DNA of 64,000 nucleotides. It comes from Phytophthora sp. 'mugwort'. Taxonomy: Eukaryota > Oomycota > Peronosporomycetes > Peronosporales > Peronosporaceae. Shown here in pieces: positions 1 to 10,267 of the stretch. The stretch lies in the NCBI GenBank assembly GCA_033558025.1, contig JAUCEF010000007.1, positions 5,766,001 through 5,830,000 of the forward strand, given 5' to 3'. A program made the translations under genes and the position numbers. A model generated the notes under the pieces. It saw only the letters and a program-made list of their open reading frames with translations. It made no database searches and was not told the DNA's origin. Numbering within the stretch: the first letter of the stretch is position 1; the number at the start of each line of letters is the position of its first letter.

Positions 1-3000
1 TTGGCGCAGTCGTCCACACCGGAGAGTCCGTGCGCGATGCCGTGCTTGATCCAGAACCAGACACCGTCGTAGGAACCTCCGTCGGCGTAGCCGTCCACTC
101 CGTGCTAGATCCAGCGTTAGACCCAGAAGGAGACGCCGTGAAAGGAGCCTCCGTTGGCGTAATCGTCCACACCGGAGAGTCCGTGCGCGACGCCGTGCTC
201 GATCCAGAACCAGACACCGTCGTAGGAACCTCCGTCGGCGTAGCCGTCCACTCCGTGCTAGATCCAGCGTTAGACCCAGAAGGAGACGCCGTAAAAGGAG
301 CCTCCGTTGGCGCAGTTGTCCACACCGGAGAGTCCGTGCGCGATGCCATGCTTGATCCAGAACCAGACACCGTCGTAGGAACCTCCGTCGGCGTAGCCGT
401 CCACTCCGTGCTAGATCCAGCGTTAGACCCAGAAGGAGACGCCGTAAAAGGAGCCTCCGTTGGCGCAGTTGTCCACACCGGAGAGTCCGTGCGCGATGCC
501 GTGCTCGATCCAGAACCAGACGCGGTCGTAGGAACCTCCGTCGGCGTAGCCGTCCACTCCGTGCTAGATCCAGCGTTAGACCCAGAAGGAGACGCCGTAA
601 AAGGAGCCTCCGTTGGCGCAGTTGTCCACACCGGAGAGTCCGTGCGCGATGCCGTGCTTGATCCAGAACCAGACACCGTCGTAGGAACCTCCGTCGGCGT
701 AGCCGTCCACTCCGTGCTAGATCCAGCGTTAGACCCAGAAGGAGACGCCGTAAAAGGAGCCTCCGTTGGCGCAGTTGTCCACACCGGAGAGTCCGTGCGC
801 GATGCCGTGCTTGATCCAGAACCAGACACCGTCGTAGGAACCTCCGTCGGCGTAGCCGTCCACTCCGTGCTAGATCCAGCGTTAGACCCAGAAGGAGACG
901 CCGTAAAAGGAGCCTCCGTTGGCGCAGTCGTCCACACCGGAGAGTCCGTGCGCGATGCCGTGCTTGATCCAGAACCAGACACCGTCGTAGGAACCTCCGT
1001 CGGCGTAGCCGTCCACTCCGTGCTAGATCCAGCGTTAGACCCAGAAGGAGACGCCGTAAAAGGAGCCTCCGTTGGCGCAGTTGTCCACACCGGAGAGTCC
1101 ATGCGCGACGCCGTGCTCGATCCAGAACCAGACGCGGTCGTAGGAACCTCCGTCGGCGTAGCCGTCCACTCCGTGCTAGATCCAGCGTTAGACCCAGAAG
1201 GAGACGCCGTAAAAGGAGCCTCCGTTGGCGCAGTTGTCCACACCGGAGAGTCCGTGCGCGATGCCGTGCTCGATCCAGAACCAGACACCGTCGTAGGAAC
1301 CTCCGTCGGCGTAGCCGTCCACTCCGTGCTAGATCCAGCGTTAGACCCAGAAGGAGACGCCGTAAAAGGAGCCTCCGTTGGCGCAGTCGTCCACACCGGA
1401 GAGTCCGTGCGCGATGCCGTGCTTGATCCAGAACCAGACACCGTCGTAGGAACCTCCGTCGGCGTAGCCGTCCACTCCGTGCTAGATCCAGCGTTAGACC
1501 CAGAAGGAGACGCCGTAAAAGGAGCCTCCGTTGGCGCAGTTGTCCACACCGGAGAGTCCGTGCGCGATGCCGTGCTTGATCCAGAACCAGACACCGTCGT
1601 AGGAACCTCCGTCGGCGTAGCCGTCCACTCCGTGCTAGATCCAGCGTTAGACTCAGAAGGAGACGCCGTAAAAGGAGCCTCCGTTGGCGCAGTCGTCCAC
1701 ACCGGAGAGTCCGTGCGCGATGCCGTGCTTGATCCAGAACCAGACACCGTCGTAGGAACCTCCGTCGGCGTAGCCGTCCACTCCGTGCTAGATCCAGCGT
1801 TAGACCCAGAAGGAGACGCCGTGAAAGGAGCCTCCGTTGGCGTAATCGTCCACACCGGAGAGTCCGTGCGCGACGCCGTGCTCGATCCAGAACCAGACAC
1901 CGTCGTAGGAACCTCCGTCGGCGTAGCCGTCCACTCCGTGCTAGATCCAGCGTTAGACCCAGAAGGAGACGCCGTAAAAGGAGCCTCCGTTGGCGCAGTT
2001 GTCCACACCGGAGAGTCCGTGCGCGATGCCATGCTTGATCCAGAACCAGACACCGTCGTAGGAACCTCCGTCGGCGTAGCCGTCCACTCCGTGCTAGATC
2101 CAGCGTTAGACCCAGAAGGAGACGCCGTAAAAGGAGCCTCCGTTGGCGCAGTTGTCCACACCGGAGAGTCCGTGCGCGATGCCGTGCTCGATCCAGAACC
2201 AGACGCGGTCGTAGGAACCTCCGTCGGCGTAGCCGTCCACTCCGTGCTAGATCCAGCGTTAGACCCAGAAGGAGACGCCGTAAAAGGAGCCTCCGTTGGC
2301 GCAGTTGTCCACACCGGAGAGTCCGTGCGCGATGCCGTGCTTGATCCAGAACCAGACACCGTCGTAGGAACCTCCGTCGGCGTAGCCGTCCACTCCGTGC
2401 TAGATCCAGCGTTAGACCCAGAAGGAGACGCCGTAAAAGGAGCCTCCGTTGGCGCAGTTGTCCACACCGGAGAGTCCGTGCGCGATGCCGTGCTTGATCC
2501 AGAACCAGACACCGTCGTAGGAACCTCCGTCGGCGTAGCCGTCCACTCCGTGCTAGATCCAGCGTTAGACCCAGAAGGAGACGCCGTAAAAGGAGCCTCC
2601 GTTGGCGCAGTCGTCCACACCGGAGAGTCCGTGCGCGATGCCGTGCTTGATCCAGAACCAGACACCGTCGTAGGAACCTCCGTCGGCGTAGCCGTCCACT
2701 CCGTGCTAGATCCAGCGTTAGACCCAGAAGGAGACGCCGTAAAAGGAGCCTCCGTTGGCGCAGTTGTCCACACCGGAGAGTCCATGCGCGACGCCGTGCT
2801 CGATCCAGAACCAGACGCGGTCGTAGGAACCTCCGTCGGCGTAGCCGTCCACTCCGTGCTAGATCCAGCGTTAGACCCAGAAGGAGACGCCGTAAAAGGA
2901 GCCTCCGTTGGCGCAGTTGTCCACACCGGAGAGTCCGTGCGCGATGCCGTGCTCGATCCAGAACCAGACACCGTCGTAGGAACCTCCGTCGGCGTAGCCG

Positions 3001-5770
3001 TCCACTCCGTGCTAGATCCAGCGTTAGACCCAGAAGGAGACGCCGTAAAAGGAGCCTCCGTTGGCGCAGTCGTCCACACCGGAGAGTCCGTGCGCGATGC
3101 CGTGCTTGATCCAGAACCAGACACCGTCGTAGGAACCTCCGTCGGCGTAGCCGTCCACTCCGTGCTAGATCCAGCGTTAGACCCAGAAGGAGACGCCGTA
3201 AAAGGAGCCTCCGTTGGCGCAGTTGTCCACACCGGAGAGTCCGTGCGCGATGCCGTGCTTGATCCAGAACCAGACACCGTCGTAGGAACCTCCGTCGGCG
3301 TAGCCGTCCACTCCGTGCTAGATCCAGCGTTAGACCCAGAAGGAGGCGCCGTAAAAGGAGCCTCCGTTGGCGCAGTTGTCCACACCGGAGAGTCCGTGCG
3401 CGATGCCGTGCTTGATCCAGAACCAGACACCGTCGTAGGAACCTCCGTCGGCGTAGCCGTCCACTCCGTGCTAGATCCAGCGTTAGACTCAGAAGGAGAC
3501 GCCGTAAAAGGAGCCTCCGTTGGCGCAGTCGTCCACACCGGAGAGTCCGTGCGCGATGCCGTGCTTGATCCAGAACCAGACACCGTCGTAGGAACCTCCG
3601 TCGGCGTAGCCGTCCACTCCGTGCTAGATCCAGCGTTAGACCCAGAAGGAGACGCCGTAAAAGGAGCCTCCGTTGGCGCAGTTGTCCACACCGGAGAGTC
3701 CGTGCGCGATGCCGTGCTTGATCCAGAACCAGACACCGTCGTAGGAACCTCCGTCGGCGTAGCCGTCCACTCCGTGCTAGATCCAGCGTTAGACCCAGAA
3801 GGAGGCGCCGTAAAAGGAGCCTCCGTTGGCGCAGTTGTCCACACCGGAGAGTCCGTGCGCGATGCCGTGCTTGATCCAGAACCAGACACCGTCGTAGGAA
3901 CCTCCGTCGGCGTAGCCGTCCACTCCGTGCTAGATCCAGCGTTAGACTCAGAAGGAGACGCCGTAAAAGGAGCCTCCGTTGGCGCAGTCGTCCACACCGG
4001 AGAGTCCGTGCGCGATGCCGTGCTTGATCCAGAACCAGACACCGTCGTAGGAACCTCCGTCGGCGTAGCCGTCCACTCCGTGCTAGATCCAGCGTTAGAC
4101 CCAGAAGGAGACGCCGTAAAAGGAGCCTCCGTTGGCGCAGTTGTCCACACCGGAGAGTCCGTGCGCGATGCCGTGCTTGATCCAGAACCAGACACCGTCG
4201 TAGGAACCTCCGTCGGCGTAGCCGTCCACTCCGTGCTAGATCCAGCGTTAGACCCAGAAGGAGACGCCGTAAAAGGAGCCTCCGTTGGCGTAATCGTCCA
4301 CACCGGAGAGTCCGTGCGCAACGCCGTGCTCGATCCAGAACCAGACGCGGTCGTAGGAACCTCCGTCGGCGTAGCCGTCCACTCCGTGCTAGATCCAGCG
4401 TTAGACCCAGAAGGAGACGCCGTAAAAGGAGCCTCCGTTGGCGCAGTCGTCCACACCGGAGAGTCCGTGCGCGACGCCGTGCTCGATCCAGAACCAGACA
4501 CCGTCGTAGGAACCTCCGTCGGCGTAGCCGTCCACTCCGTGCTAGATCCAGCGTTAGACCCAGAAGGAGACGCCGTAAAAGGAGCCTCCGTTGGCGCAGT
4601 TGTCCACACCGGAGAGTCCGTGCGCGATGCCGTGCTTGATCCAGAACCAGACACCGTCGTAGGAACCTCCGTCGGCGTAGCCGTCCACTCCGTGCTAGAT
4701 CCAGCGTTAGACCCAGAAGGAGACGCCGTGAAAGGAGCCTCCGTTGGCGTAATCGTCCACACCGGAGAGTCCGTGCGCAACGCCGTGCTCGATCCAGAAC
4801 CAGACGCGGTCGTAGGAACCTCCGTCGGCGTAGCCGTCCACTCCGTGCTAGATCCAGCGTTAGACCCAGAAGGAGACGCCGTAAAAGGAGCCTCCGTTGG
4901 CGCAGTTGTCCACACCGGAGAGTCCGTGCGCGATGCCGTGCTTGATCCAGAACCAGACACCGTCGTAGGAACCTCCGTCGGCGTAGCCGTCCACTCCGTG
5001 CTAGATCCAGCGTTAGACCCAGAAGGAGACGCCGTGAAAGGAGCCTCCGTTGGCGTAATCGTCCACACCGGAGAGTCCGTGCGCAACGCCGTGCTCGATC
5101 CAGAACCAGACGCGGTCGTAGGAACCTCCGTCGGCGTAGCCGTCCACTCCGTGCTAGATCCAGCGTTAGACCCAGAAGGAGACGCCGTAAAAGGAGCCTC
5201 CGTTGGCGCAGTTGTCCACACCGGAGAGTCCGTGCGCGATGCCGTGCTTGATCCAGAACCAGACACCGTCGTAGGAACCTCCGTCGGCGTAGCCGTCCAC
5301 TCCGTGCTAGATCCAGCGTTAGACCCAGAAGGAGACGCCGTGAAAGGAGCCTCCGTTGGCGTAATCGTCCACACCGGAGAGTCCGTGCGCAACGCCGTGC
5401 TCGATCCAGAACCAGACACCGTCGTAGGAACCTCCGTCGGCGTAGCCGTCCACTCCGTGCTAGATCCAGCGTTAGACCCAGAAGGAGACGCCGTAAAAGG
5501 AGCCTCCGTTGGCGCAGTTGTCCACACCGGAGAGTCCGTGCGCGATGCCGTGCTCGATCCAGAACCAGACACCGTCGTAGGAACCTCCGTCGGCGTAGCC
5601 GTCCACTCCGTGCTAGATCCAGCGTTAGACCCAGAAGGAGACGCCGTAAAAGGAGCCTCCGTTGGCGCAGTCGTCCACACCGGAGAGTCCGTGCGCGATG
5701 CCGTGCTTGATCCAGAACCAGACGCGGTCGTAGGAACCTCCGTCGGCGTAGTCGTCCACTGCGCGCTAGA
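1..5770. repeat. 153-bp tandem repeat array (about 38 copies) with higher-order duplications
   Basis: The unit is exactly 153 bp (51 codons), seen for example from the spacing of the GTGCGCGA motif at 30, 183 and 336. Units are nearly identical and all stay in frame. Sparse variants mark larger duplications: the ATGC variants at about 349 and 2032, and the CATGCGCGACG variants at about 1099 and 2782, are 1683 bp apart, which is 11 units. A GGCGCC variant recurs 459 bp apart (3 units; 3344 and 3803). An AACGCC variant at 4320, 4779, 5085 and 5391 is spaced 3, 2 and 2 units. The array begins outside the window on the left and ends in diverged sequence near 5770. Confidence 0.95.
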
Positions 5771-6862
5771 GTCGGAGTTAGACCCAACCGATGATCTAGA
5801 TGATAACGGGTTTTGTGGGTTGGGTGGCGGGTTGGTAACAGGTCCAGATGATGAGCCCGAGGCAGATTCTAAAGGCGATAACGTGCGTGGGGTAGTCATT
5901 GATCCTGTGGTAGAGAACGAAGTTGATGCAAATGAGCCTGTCGTCGGGGCCCGCGTCTGCGCGTTCGTTGGAGATTGCGTCGTGGTACTCGGCGTGTAGC
6001 TGGAGCTGGAATCAGAGTTTGAACCCGCGCTTGATCCCGAAGATAATGAACCTGTTCCCCTAGGAGGCGTGGTAGTCCAAGCGTATGGCGTCTCTGTCGT
6101 GGACTCCGGCGTCATCGTCGTTGACTGGGAGGTATCGCTAGAGCTAGAGATTGAGCCTGCGCTCGATCCTGAAGTCAAAGGTATGCTTGTAGGAGGGGCT
6201 GATGTCACCCATGATGGTTGCGTTGTAGACTCAGGCGCCCGCGTAGCTGAGCTCGCCGTGTCTGAGCCTGTGTTTGGTCCCGGAAACGAAGAACCGGTGG
6301 GCGCAGTTGTCCATACATTCGGCGACTTTGTCGTTGACTCCGGCGTCCGTATCGTGAAGCTGGGCGTCTGAGTTGTCGCCTCGGGTGTCTGCGTCGTTGA
6401 TCCCGGTGTATCTGTCGCTGTACCTGAATTTGATGCGCTTGCACTACTAGTCGCACTATATGACGTCGGCGCTGTCGTCGCCGGCGTGGCGGTTCCTGTT
6501 GAGCTGCCAGCTGCTGTCGACGAGCTGTCCGAACTCGTCGGCGCATTCGTGACCGGCGTCCAGTCGGGGGACTCGGTATCGGGCGTCTTTGTCGTCGCGT
6601 TGGGCGTTGCCGTTGTCGCGCTCGGGCTGGAGCCTGAGTCTGAACTAGCACTAGAAGTGGAGTCGGCCCCGACACTCGCGTCGGTGCTGGCGCTCTCGCT
6701 GGAATCTACAAGACGGACACTCGCCTCGAGCTGTCTGTAGTCGATGGTCCGCTCGGCCGTCACGAGGCCAGTCGAGCAGACCGCGACGGCGACCGCGACG
6801 GCCACGACGAGGCCGGACGTGAGCGCTCGTCTCCTTGAATTCCATCGCCGTTTCCGCTCCAT
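1..6862 (-). CDS. mucin-like secreted Ser/Thr/Pro-rich repeat protein (CAR-like), C-terminus beyond left edge
   Basis: Read on the minus strand from the ATG at 6862, the frame stays open to the window edge, over 2280 codons. The N-terminus is strongly basic (RKRRWNSRRR), then a hydrophobic run (GLVVAVAVAVAVCSTGLVTA, about residues 17-36) that fits a signal peptide or signal anchor. Residues about 60-350 are non-repetitive Ser/Thr/Pro-rich sequence. From about residue 365 the protein is a 51-residue tandem repeat containing WTTAPTEAP and WTATPTEVPTT. Oomycete CAR (cyst-germination-specific acidic repeat) mucins carry TTYAPTEE-type repeats, so a surface or secreted O-glycosylated mucin role is inferred. 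No tryptophan-poor linker, GPI site or stop is visible because the C-terminus lies outside. The plus strand also has a long ORF across the repeats, but only this strand gives a signal peptide and a sensible mucin composition. Confidence 0.82.
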   Translation of the reverse strand, partial: MERKRRWNSRRRALTSGLVVAVAVAVAVCSTGLVTAERTIDYRQLEASVRLVDSSESASTDASVGADSTSSASSDSGSSPSATTATPNATTKTPDTESPDWTPVTNAPTSSDSSSTAAGSSTGTATPATTAPTSYSATSSASASNSGTATDTPGSTTQTPEATTQTPSFTIRTPESTTKSPNVWTTAPTGSSFPGPNTGSDTASSATRAPESTTQPSWVTSAPPTSIPLTSGSSAGSISSSSDTSQSTTMTPESTTETPYAWTTTPPRGTGSLSSGSSAGSNSDSSSSYTPSTTTQSPTNAQTRAPTTGSFASTSFSTTGSMTTPRTLSPLESASGSSSGPVTNPPPNPQNPLSSRSSVGSNSDSSAQWTTTPTEVPTTASGSGSSTASRTDSPVWTTAPTEAPFTASPSGSNAGSSTEWTATPTEVPTTVSGSGSSTASRTDSPVWTTAPTEAPFTASPSGSNAGSSTEWTATPTEVPTTVSGSGSSTALRTDSPVWTITPTEAPFTASPSGSNAGSSTEWTATPTEVPTTVSGSGSSTASRTDSPVWTTAPTEAPFTASPSGSNAGSSTEWTATPTEVPTTASGSGSSTALRTDSPVWTITPTEAPFTASPSGSNAGSSTEWTATPTEVPTTVSGSGSSTASRTDSPVWTTAPTEAPFTASPSGSNAGSSTEWTATPTEVPTTASGSGSSTALRTDSPVWTITPTEAPFTASPSGSNAGSSTEWTATPTEVPTTVSGSGSSTASRTDSPVWTTAPTEAPFTASPSGSNAGSSTEWTATPTEVPTTVSGSGSSTASRTDSPVWTTAPTEAPFTASPSGSNAGSSTEWTATPTEVPTTASGSGSSTALRTDSPVWTITPTEAPFTASPSGSNAGSSTEWTATPTEVPTTVSGSGSSTASRTDSPVWTTAPTEAPFTASPSGSNAGSSTEWTATPTEVPTTVSGSGSSTASRTDSPVWTTAPTEAPFTASPSESNAGSSTEWTATPTEVPTTVSGSGSSTASRTDSPVWTTAPTEAPFTAPPSGSNAGSSTEWTATPTEVPTTVSGSGSSTASRTDSPVWTTAPTEAPFTASPSGSNAGSSTEWTATPTEVPTTVSGSGSSTASRTDSPVWTTAPTEAPFTASPSESNAGSSTEWTATPTEVPTTVSGSGSSTASRTDSPVWTTAPTEAPFTAPPSGSNAGSSTEWTATPTEVPTTVSGSGSSTASRTDSPVWTTAPTEAPFTASPSGSNAGSSTEWTATPTEVPTTVSGSGSSTASRTDSPVWTTAPTEAPFTASPSGSNAGSSTEWTATPTEVPTTVSGSGSSTASRTDSPVWTTAPTEAPFTASPSGSNAGSSTEWTATPTEVPTTASGSGSSTASRMDSPVWTTAPTEAPFTASPSGSNAGSSTEWTATPTEVPTTVSGSGSSTASRTDSPVWTTAPTEAPFTASPSGSNAGSSTEWTATPTEVPTTVSGSGSSTASRTDSPVWTTAPTEAPFTASPSGSNAGSSTEWTATPTEVPTTVSGSGSSTASRTDSPVWTTAPTEAPFTASPSGSNAGSSTEWTATPTEVPTTASGSGSSTASRTDSPVWTTAPTEAPFTASPSGSNAGSSTEWTATPTEVPTTVSGSGSSMASRTDSPVWTTAPTEAPFTASPSGSNAGSSTEWTATPTEVPTTVSGSGSSTASRTDSPVWTITPTEAPFTASPSGSNAGSSTEWTATPTEVPTTVSGSGSSTASRTDSPVWTTAPTEAPFTASPSESNAGSSTEWTATPTEVPTTVSGSGSSTASRTDSPVWTTAPTEAPFTASPSGSNAGSSTEWTATPTEVPTTVSGSGSSTASRTDSPVWTTAPTEAPFTASPSGSNAGSSTEWTATPTEVPTTVSGSGSSTASRTDSPVWTTAPTEAPFTASPSGSNAGSSTEWTATPTEVPTTASGSGSSTASRMDSPVWTTAPTEAPFTASPSGSNAGSSTEWTATPTEVPTTVSGSGSSTASRTDSPVWTTAPTEAPFTASPSGSNAGSSTEWTATPTEVPTTVSGSGSSTASRTDSPVWTTAPTEAPFTASPSGSNAGSSTEWTATPTEVPTTVSGSGSSTASRTDSPVWTTAPTEAPFTASPSGSNAGSSTEWTATPTEVPTTASGSGSSTASRTDSPVWTTAPTEAPFTASPSGSNAGSSTEWTATPTEVPTTVSGSGSSMASRTDSPVWTTAPTEAPFTASPSGSNAGSSTEWTATPTEVPTTVSGSGSSTASRTDSPVWTITPTEAPFTASPSGSNAGSSTEWTATPTEVPTTVSGSGSSTASRTDSPVWTTAP

Positions 6863-8589
6863 TCTGTCGAATAAATTAGTGCCTACGCCCGTAAATATCC
6901 ACGCTGTGTCCTGTGTATATGTCTTCCTCCCCTGTATGTCACTGTCTGGTGCCTACTGTGATCGCGTTTGTCCTGTGTGCGCAACCCGTCAGCCCCTCGA
7001 TGGCACGAACGATAGAGCTCGCGCCGACCGAAGGCGGCAGGCGTTACGCTGGCGCTGACTGACTGTCGCGCGCGAAAGGGAAATGCACGGCGTTTGCTCC
7101 GTGACGCGCTACTGGTGAGGTGTCGGAAACGCTCTATTAGGCCCGGATAGCGACGGACTGGCCCGTGTGGTTGCCGTCATTGCACCGCCTCTACAGACGC
7201 GGCTGTTACGTGAGACTTAGAGATTGGCTGACTTCGTTTCAACTGGGCACGACTGCGAGATGGGAATGCAAAGTTCAGTGCATACAAATGGCCATATAAC
7301 GCTATTTTACCCCTCACATAACATACCACCAAGCTGTTTCCAGAGAAGTGTCAAAGGGGTGCTGACATGTGAAAAACAAGCACTTCCGCCCCTCTCTTTG
7401 TCCCTCACTCTGTATTATAGTCGTTGGCTGCATCATGTCTGCGAAAATATTCTTTATCTGAAGCAGCGGATTTTCCGTTCTGCTCTACTGCGAAGCATTC
7501 CTCTCAACGGAACGCTTGACTAAAGCCCGTATATTCGGTTCGTGGTATCCATCAGCAGTTCAATAGTATGCTTACCCGTGACATGGCGAAACGATCGAGG
7601 GGTGGACTGTCCCTTTGAAGCAACGAGTGTGCAATCGCGATAACCCGACATGCCAACAGTGTAACGTTACCCGACAAACGTTAGCATACCACACGAACCA
7701 TGGAACCGTGCGAGTCAAATGAAGGGAAAACGCTTCTAATTTATCATTGCAGGTATTTTCTTAGGCTCGGGCTAATACTCAAAACCCGGAGCTTCTCCTC
7801 GACTCGACACCGTTATCTGTCGTATCGGCCCCAGGTTATCGCTTTAACGTTAATAATCTGCGAGTTCGATATCACTGTAGTGCCGCGGTGGTCAAATGTG
7901 GTCGGCAGGCGTAGTCGAAGCTGCGGATCAGCCAGTTCATTGGCATGAATGCAGCAGATTGAGCGACAACAGCCTCAAGCAGTTTTCCGACGCGCACGAA
8001 GGTGTCAGCATGGCCAGAGCGAACTAAACGAGCACACACCGCCCAGTGCGAAGATGGACGCAGGTGCACACCGGAGGTGCTATTCTGGTCCGCGGCTGCA
8101 TCAGCGATGATTGTCCTACATGGCAAACGCAGCCAGCACCAAGAAAACAAAAGCAGGAAGTCATGGTCCGAGCGAAGTAAACGGCACCGTGGAACAGGAT
8201 GCTTTTCTCTTCATCGAGGTGCCAAAAAAATATGAAGCGGGGCTGAAAGTCCTCTTCGACCTGCATTGTTCGTTGCTTATCGCGACACTCGACTTGAAAA
8301 GCACTTGGCCAGCGCAACGAGGATGAGGTATGTACCGGTATGGAATAAACCTGTCAAAGTAAATAATACGTAAGGGGAGGGTCGAGCCATTCATGTGCAC
8401 TCCCAACAAGAGATGGCGAACCTTTTTATCTGCTACAAGACATGCGCAGACCACTCTCTTGTAGCATTTACTATTGTACCACCTTCTTCTTCTGTCATGA
8501 ACGCGGACAACGCGACATTGGCTTGTGCAGCGGCCACTATTGCTTGCTGTACACGATACATCGCGCTGACTAGATATATGATCCGGTCT
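6863..8589. other. intergenic region, no gene recognised
   Basis: This stretch is upstream of the minus-strand mucin-like gene, so its first few hundred bases should contain that gene's promoter, although no element could be identified with confidence. Several ORFs of 70-145 codons occur on both strands but none shows a recognisable domain, signal peptide or convincing codon structure. It ends at the 5-bp target site of the Gypsy element. Confidence 0.5.
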
Positions 8590-8594
8590 CAACA
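8590..8594. repeat. target-site duplication, left copy (CAACA)
   Basis: CAACA abuts the TG of the 5' LTR and recurs directly after the CA end of the 3' LTR at 16733-16737. A perfect 5-bp match is as expected for Gypsy integration and shows that the two LTRs belong to one insertion. Confidence 0.88.
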
Positions 8595-8937
8595 TGTAAC
8601 GGGGTTACATGAAGAGTGTACCCTAGTACACTAAGTGATGGAGCTAAACATCACTATGACGTCGACGGTAATGACGTCATGAACAGGTAACACAGATATG
8701 GCACAAAGACCTCAGAGCCACTCAATAGGATAACATCTAGGGAACTTTATAGGTGACTAATAATTAGTATGTAGATGCATTAAAAGGCGTCACCTATAAA
8801 TATATTCAGTCTTAAATCTACCTAATCTTGGTAACAGTCCCACAGGCCAGGGACTAGTGAACTGCCGTTCACTGAGAGTTTGTATACTCTCCGAAAGTCA
8901 CACTTCCTGTGCGCAAGGTGTTGTGTGCCCCGTCACA
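8595..8937 (+). repeat. 5' LTR of the Gypsy element
   Basis: It starts TGTAACGGGG and ends CGTCACA. It matches the 3' LTR (16384-16732) almost perfectly over its last ~220 bp but is clearly diverged over its first ~120 bp. It contains a pair of CRE/bZIP-like sites, TGACGTCG at 8657 and TGACGTCA at 8672-8679, in the presumed U3 region. Confidence 0.9.
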
Positions 8938-9005
8938 CTCGGTAGCACTTGTAGTCAATCCACGCCTACGCGGGTTACTACCTGAAGCCTCTGGGTCCTA
9001 GCAAC

Positions 9006-10267
9006 ATGGACCGGAATAGGTTTCCTCATCTGAATGACTCACCGTTCGAGTCCGTTCGTAAGATGATGGCATCTTTGGAATGGATGCTTTGCGCAGCTTG
9101 GCGTCTTCAACGCAAGCCGAGCAGGTCGAACGCGGTCACGCGTTCGACATATATGAGCGGGGGCTCATCGAACATGTTCAGAGCAACCTGCAAGTTCCGG
9201 CCGCAGAGCCGAAACCGGTCTACCCCAAGCCCCTGAGGCTGAAGGTAAACCCATATGAAGGGAAGGAAGGTGAAAACCTTCACCTCTGGGTGGAGAAGTA
9301 GAGCTCGCAATGGATGCGGCTCTCATCTCTCGGAGCACCTCCGAGTGGCTTTCGCCCTCTCCAACCTTAGCGGGCGTGCTAAGAGTTGGGCGTATACGCG
9401 GGAAGCGACAACGCCTGGATGATTCGCATCCTGGGCTCAGCTGTGTGAACAGCTTAGAGCCGCGTTCCCTCCCGGCGAACTATGAGTACCGCCACCAGTG
9501 TCATGTAAACAGGAAGATGTGTGCTGCACGAGTACATCCAGGAGATGCGGGAACTTACTGCATCCCTCGTGGGAAACCCACTCCATGAACATATCAAGGT
9601 GACGGTGGTCATGGACGACCTAAAAGTAGGCCGGGCCCGCATCCAGCTGTTTCGGGTGCAGGCTAATAGTTTGGAAGAAGCGATCCAAGTCGCTCTCCAA
9701 GAGGAATACAGTCAGCGCCAGGCGCGCACGCCGGCGGCGATGTGGCCAAGGGCTGCGACACCAAGTCGCGGGACCCCAAGCGGGCCAGTTCCCATGGAAC
9801 TCGGGCTCGCCGAGCAACATGATATTCGCTGCTATAGCTGTGGTAAGCTAGGGCACATGGCACGTGCCTGTCCTGCGGGGGGGGGGGGGGAGACGAAAGT
9901 GTTTCCCTCCCAAGCTCATCGCGCTCAAGGGTTGCGGCTTTTGCCAGCGACCCCACGGGCAGGGGAACGCAGGATACCAGTAGGGGCGGGGCGCCCTACT
10001 GGGGAAGATCTAAGTCTTCATGAGCGATGCGCGGTTGGCGCGCGCCATGGCGTCTTAGCCCCTGAAAATCTATGCACTCTCGAATTGAAGAAGGGCAGCG
10101 CTGGGCTGCTAGTAGTACACGTAAGTGTACGGGGATATACCCATCCCTTTCGAGTCTTAATAGACTCCGGGGCGTCGAAGAACTTCGCATGCCGCCAAAT
10201 TGTTGCGGAGAACAGCAACAAGGTGGCCGATGCTTTACGAGAAAGCAAAGGCAACGGGACAGTGTAA
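9006..10267 (+). pseudogene. gag: Gypsy gag with zinc knuckle, running into aspartic protease
   Basis: The first ATG after the leader is at 9006, but the frame shifts soon after, and the region 9006-9590 is split over three frames. The longest open part (9521-10267, 248 codons) holds a perfect CCHC knuckle, CYSCGKLGHMARAC (about 9829-9870), typical of nucleocapsid RNA binding. Near its end is VLIDSGASKNF (about 10150-10185), the DSGA active site of the retroviral-type aspartic protease. A run of G (about 9878-9891) lies just after the knuckle and is a likely frameshift spot. Frame changes make this a dead copy. Confidence 0.85.

Noticed and set aside
1..5770. CRISPR array
   Set aside because: The units are contiguous 153-bp repeats without variable spacers and code for protein; the organism is eukaryotic.
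30..5999. 1989-codon plus-strand ORF as a real protein (VRDAVLDPEPD repeats)
   Set aside because: It is antisense to the mucin-like gene, begins with GTG inside a repeat unit, has no signal peptide or unique N-terminus, and is open only because the 153-bp unit is free of stops in this frame.
6205..6675. Arg/Gln-rich minus-strand ORF of 156 codons
   Set aside because: It is an out-of-frame shadow of the Ser/Thr-rich part of the mucin-like gene; its Arg-Arg-Gln composition is what a shifted read of such codons gives.
8161..8595. 144-codon minus ORF upstream of the Gypsy element
   Set aside because: No domain, poor composition and overlaps other frames of similar length; no support as a gene.
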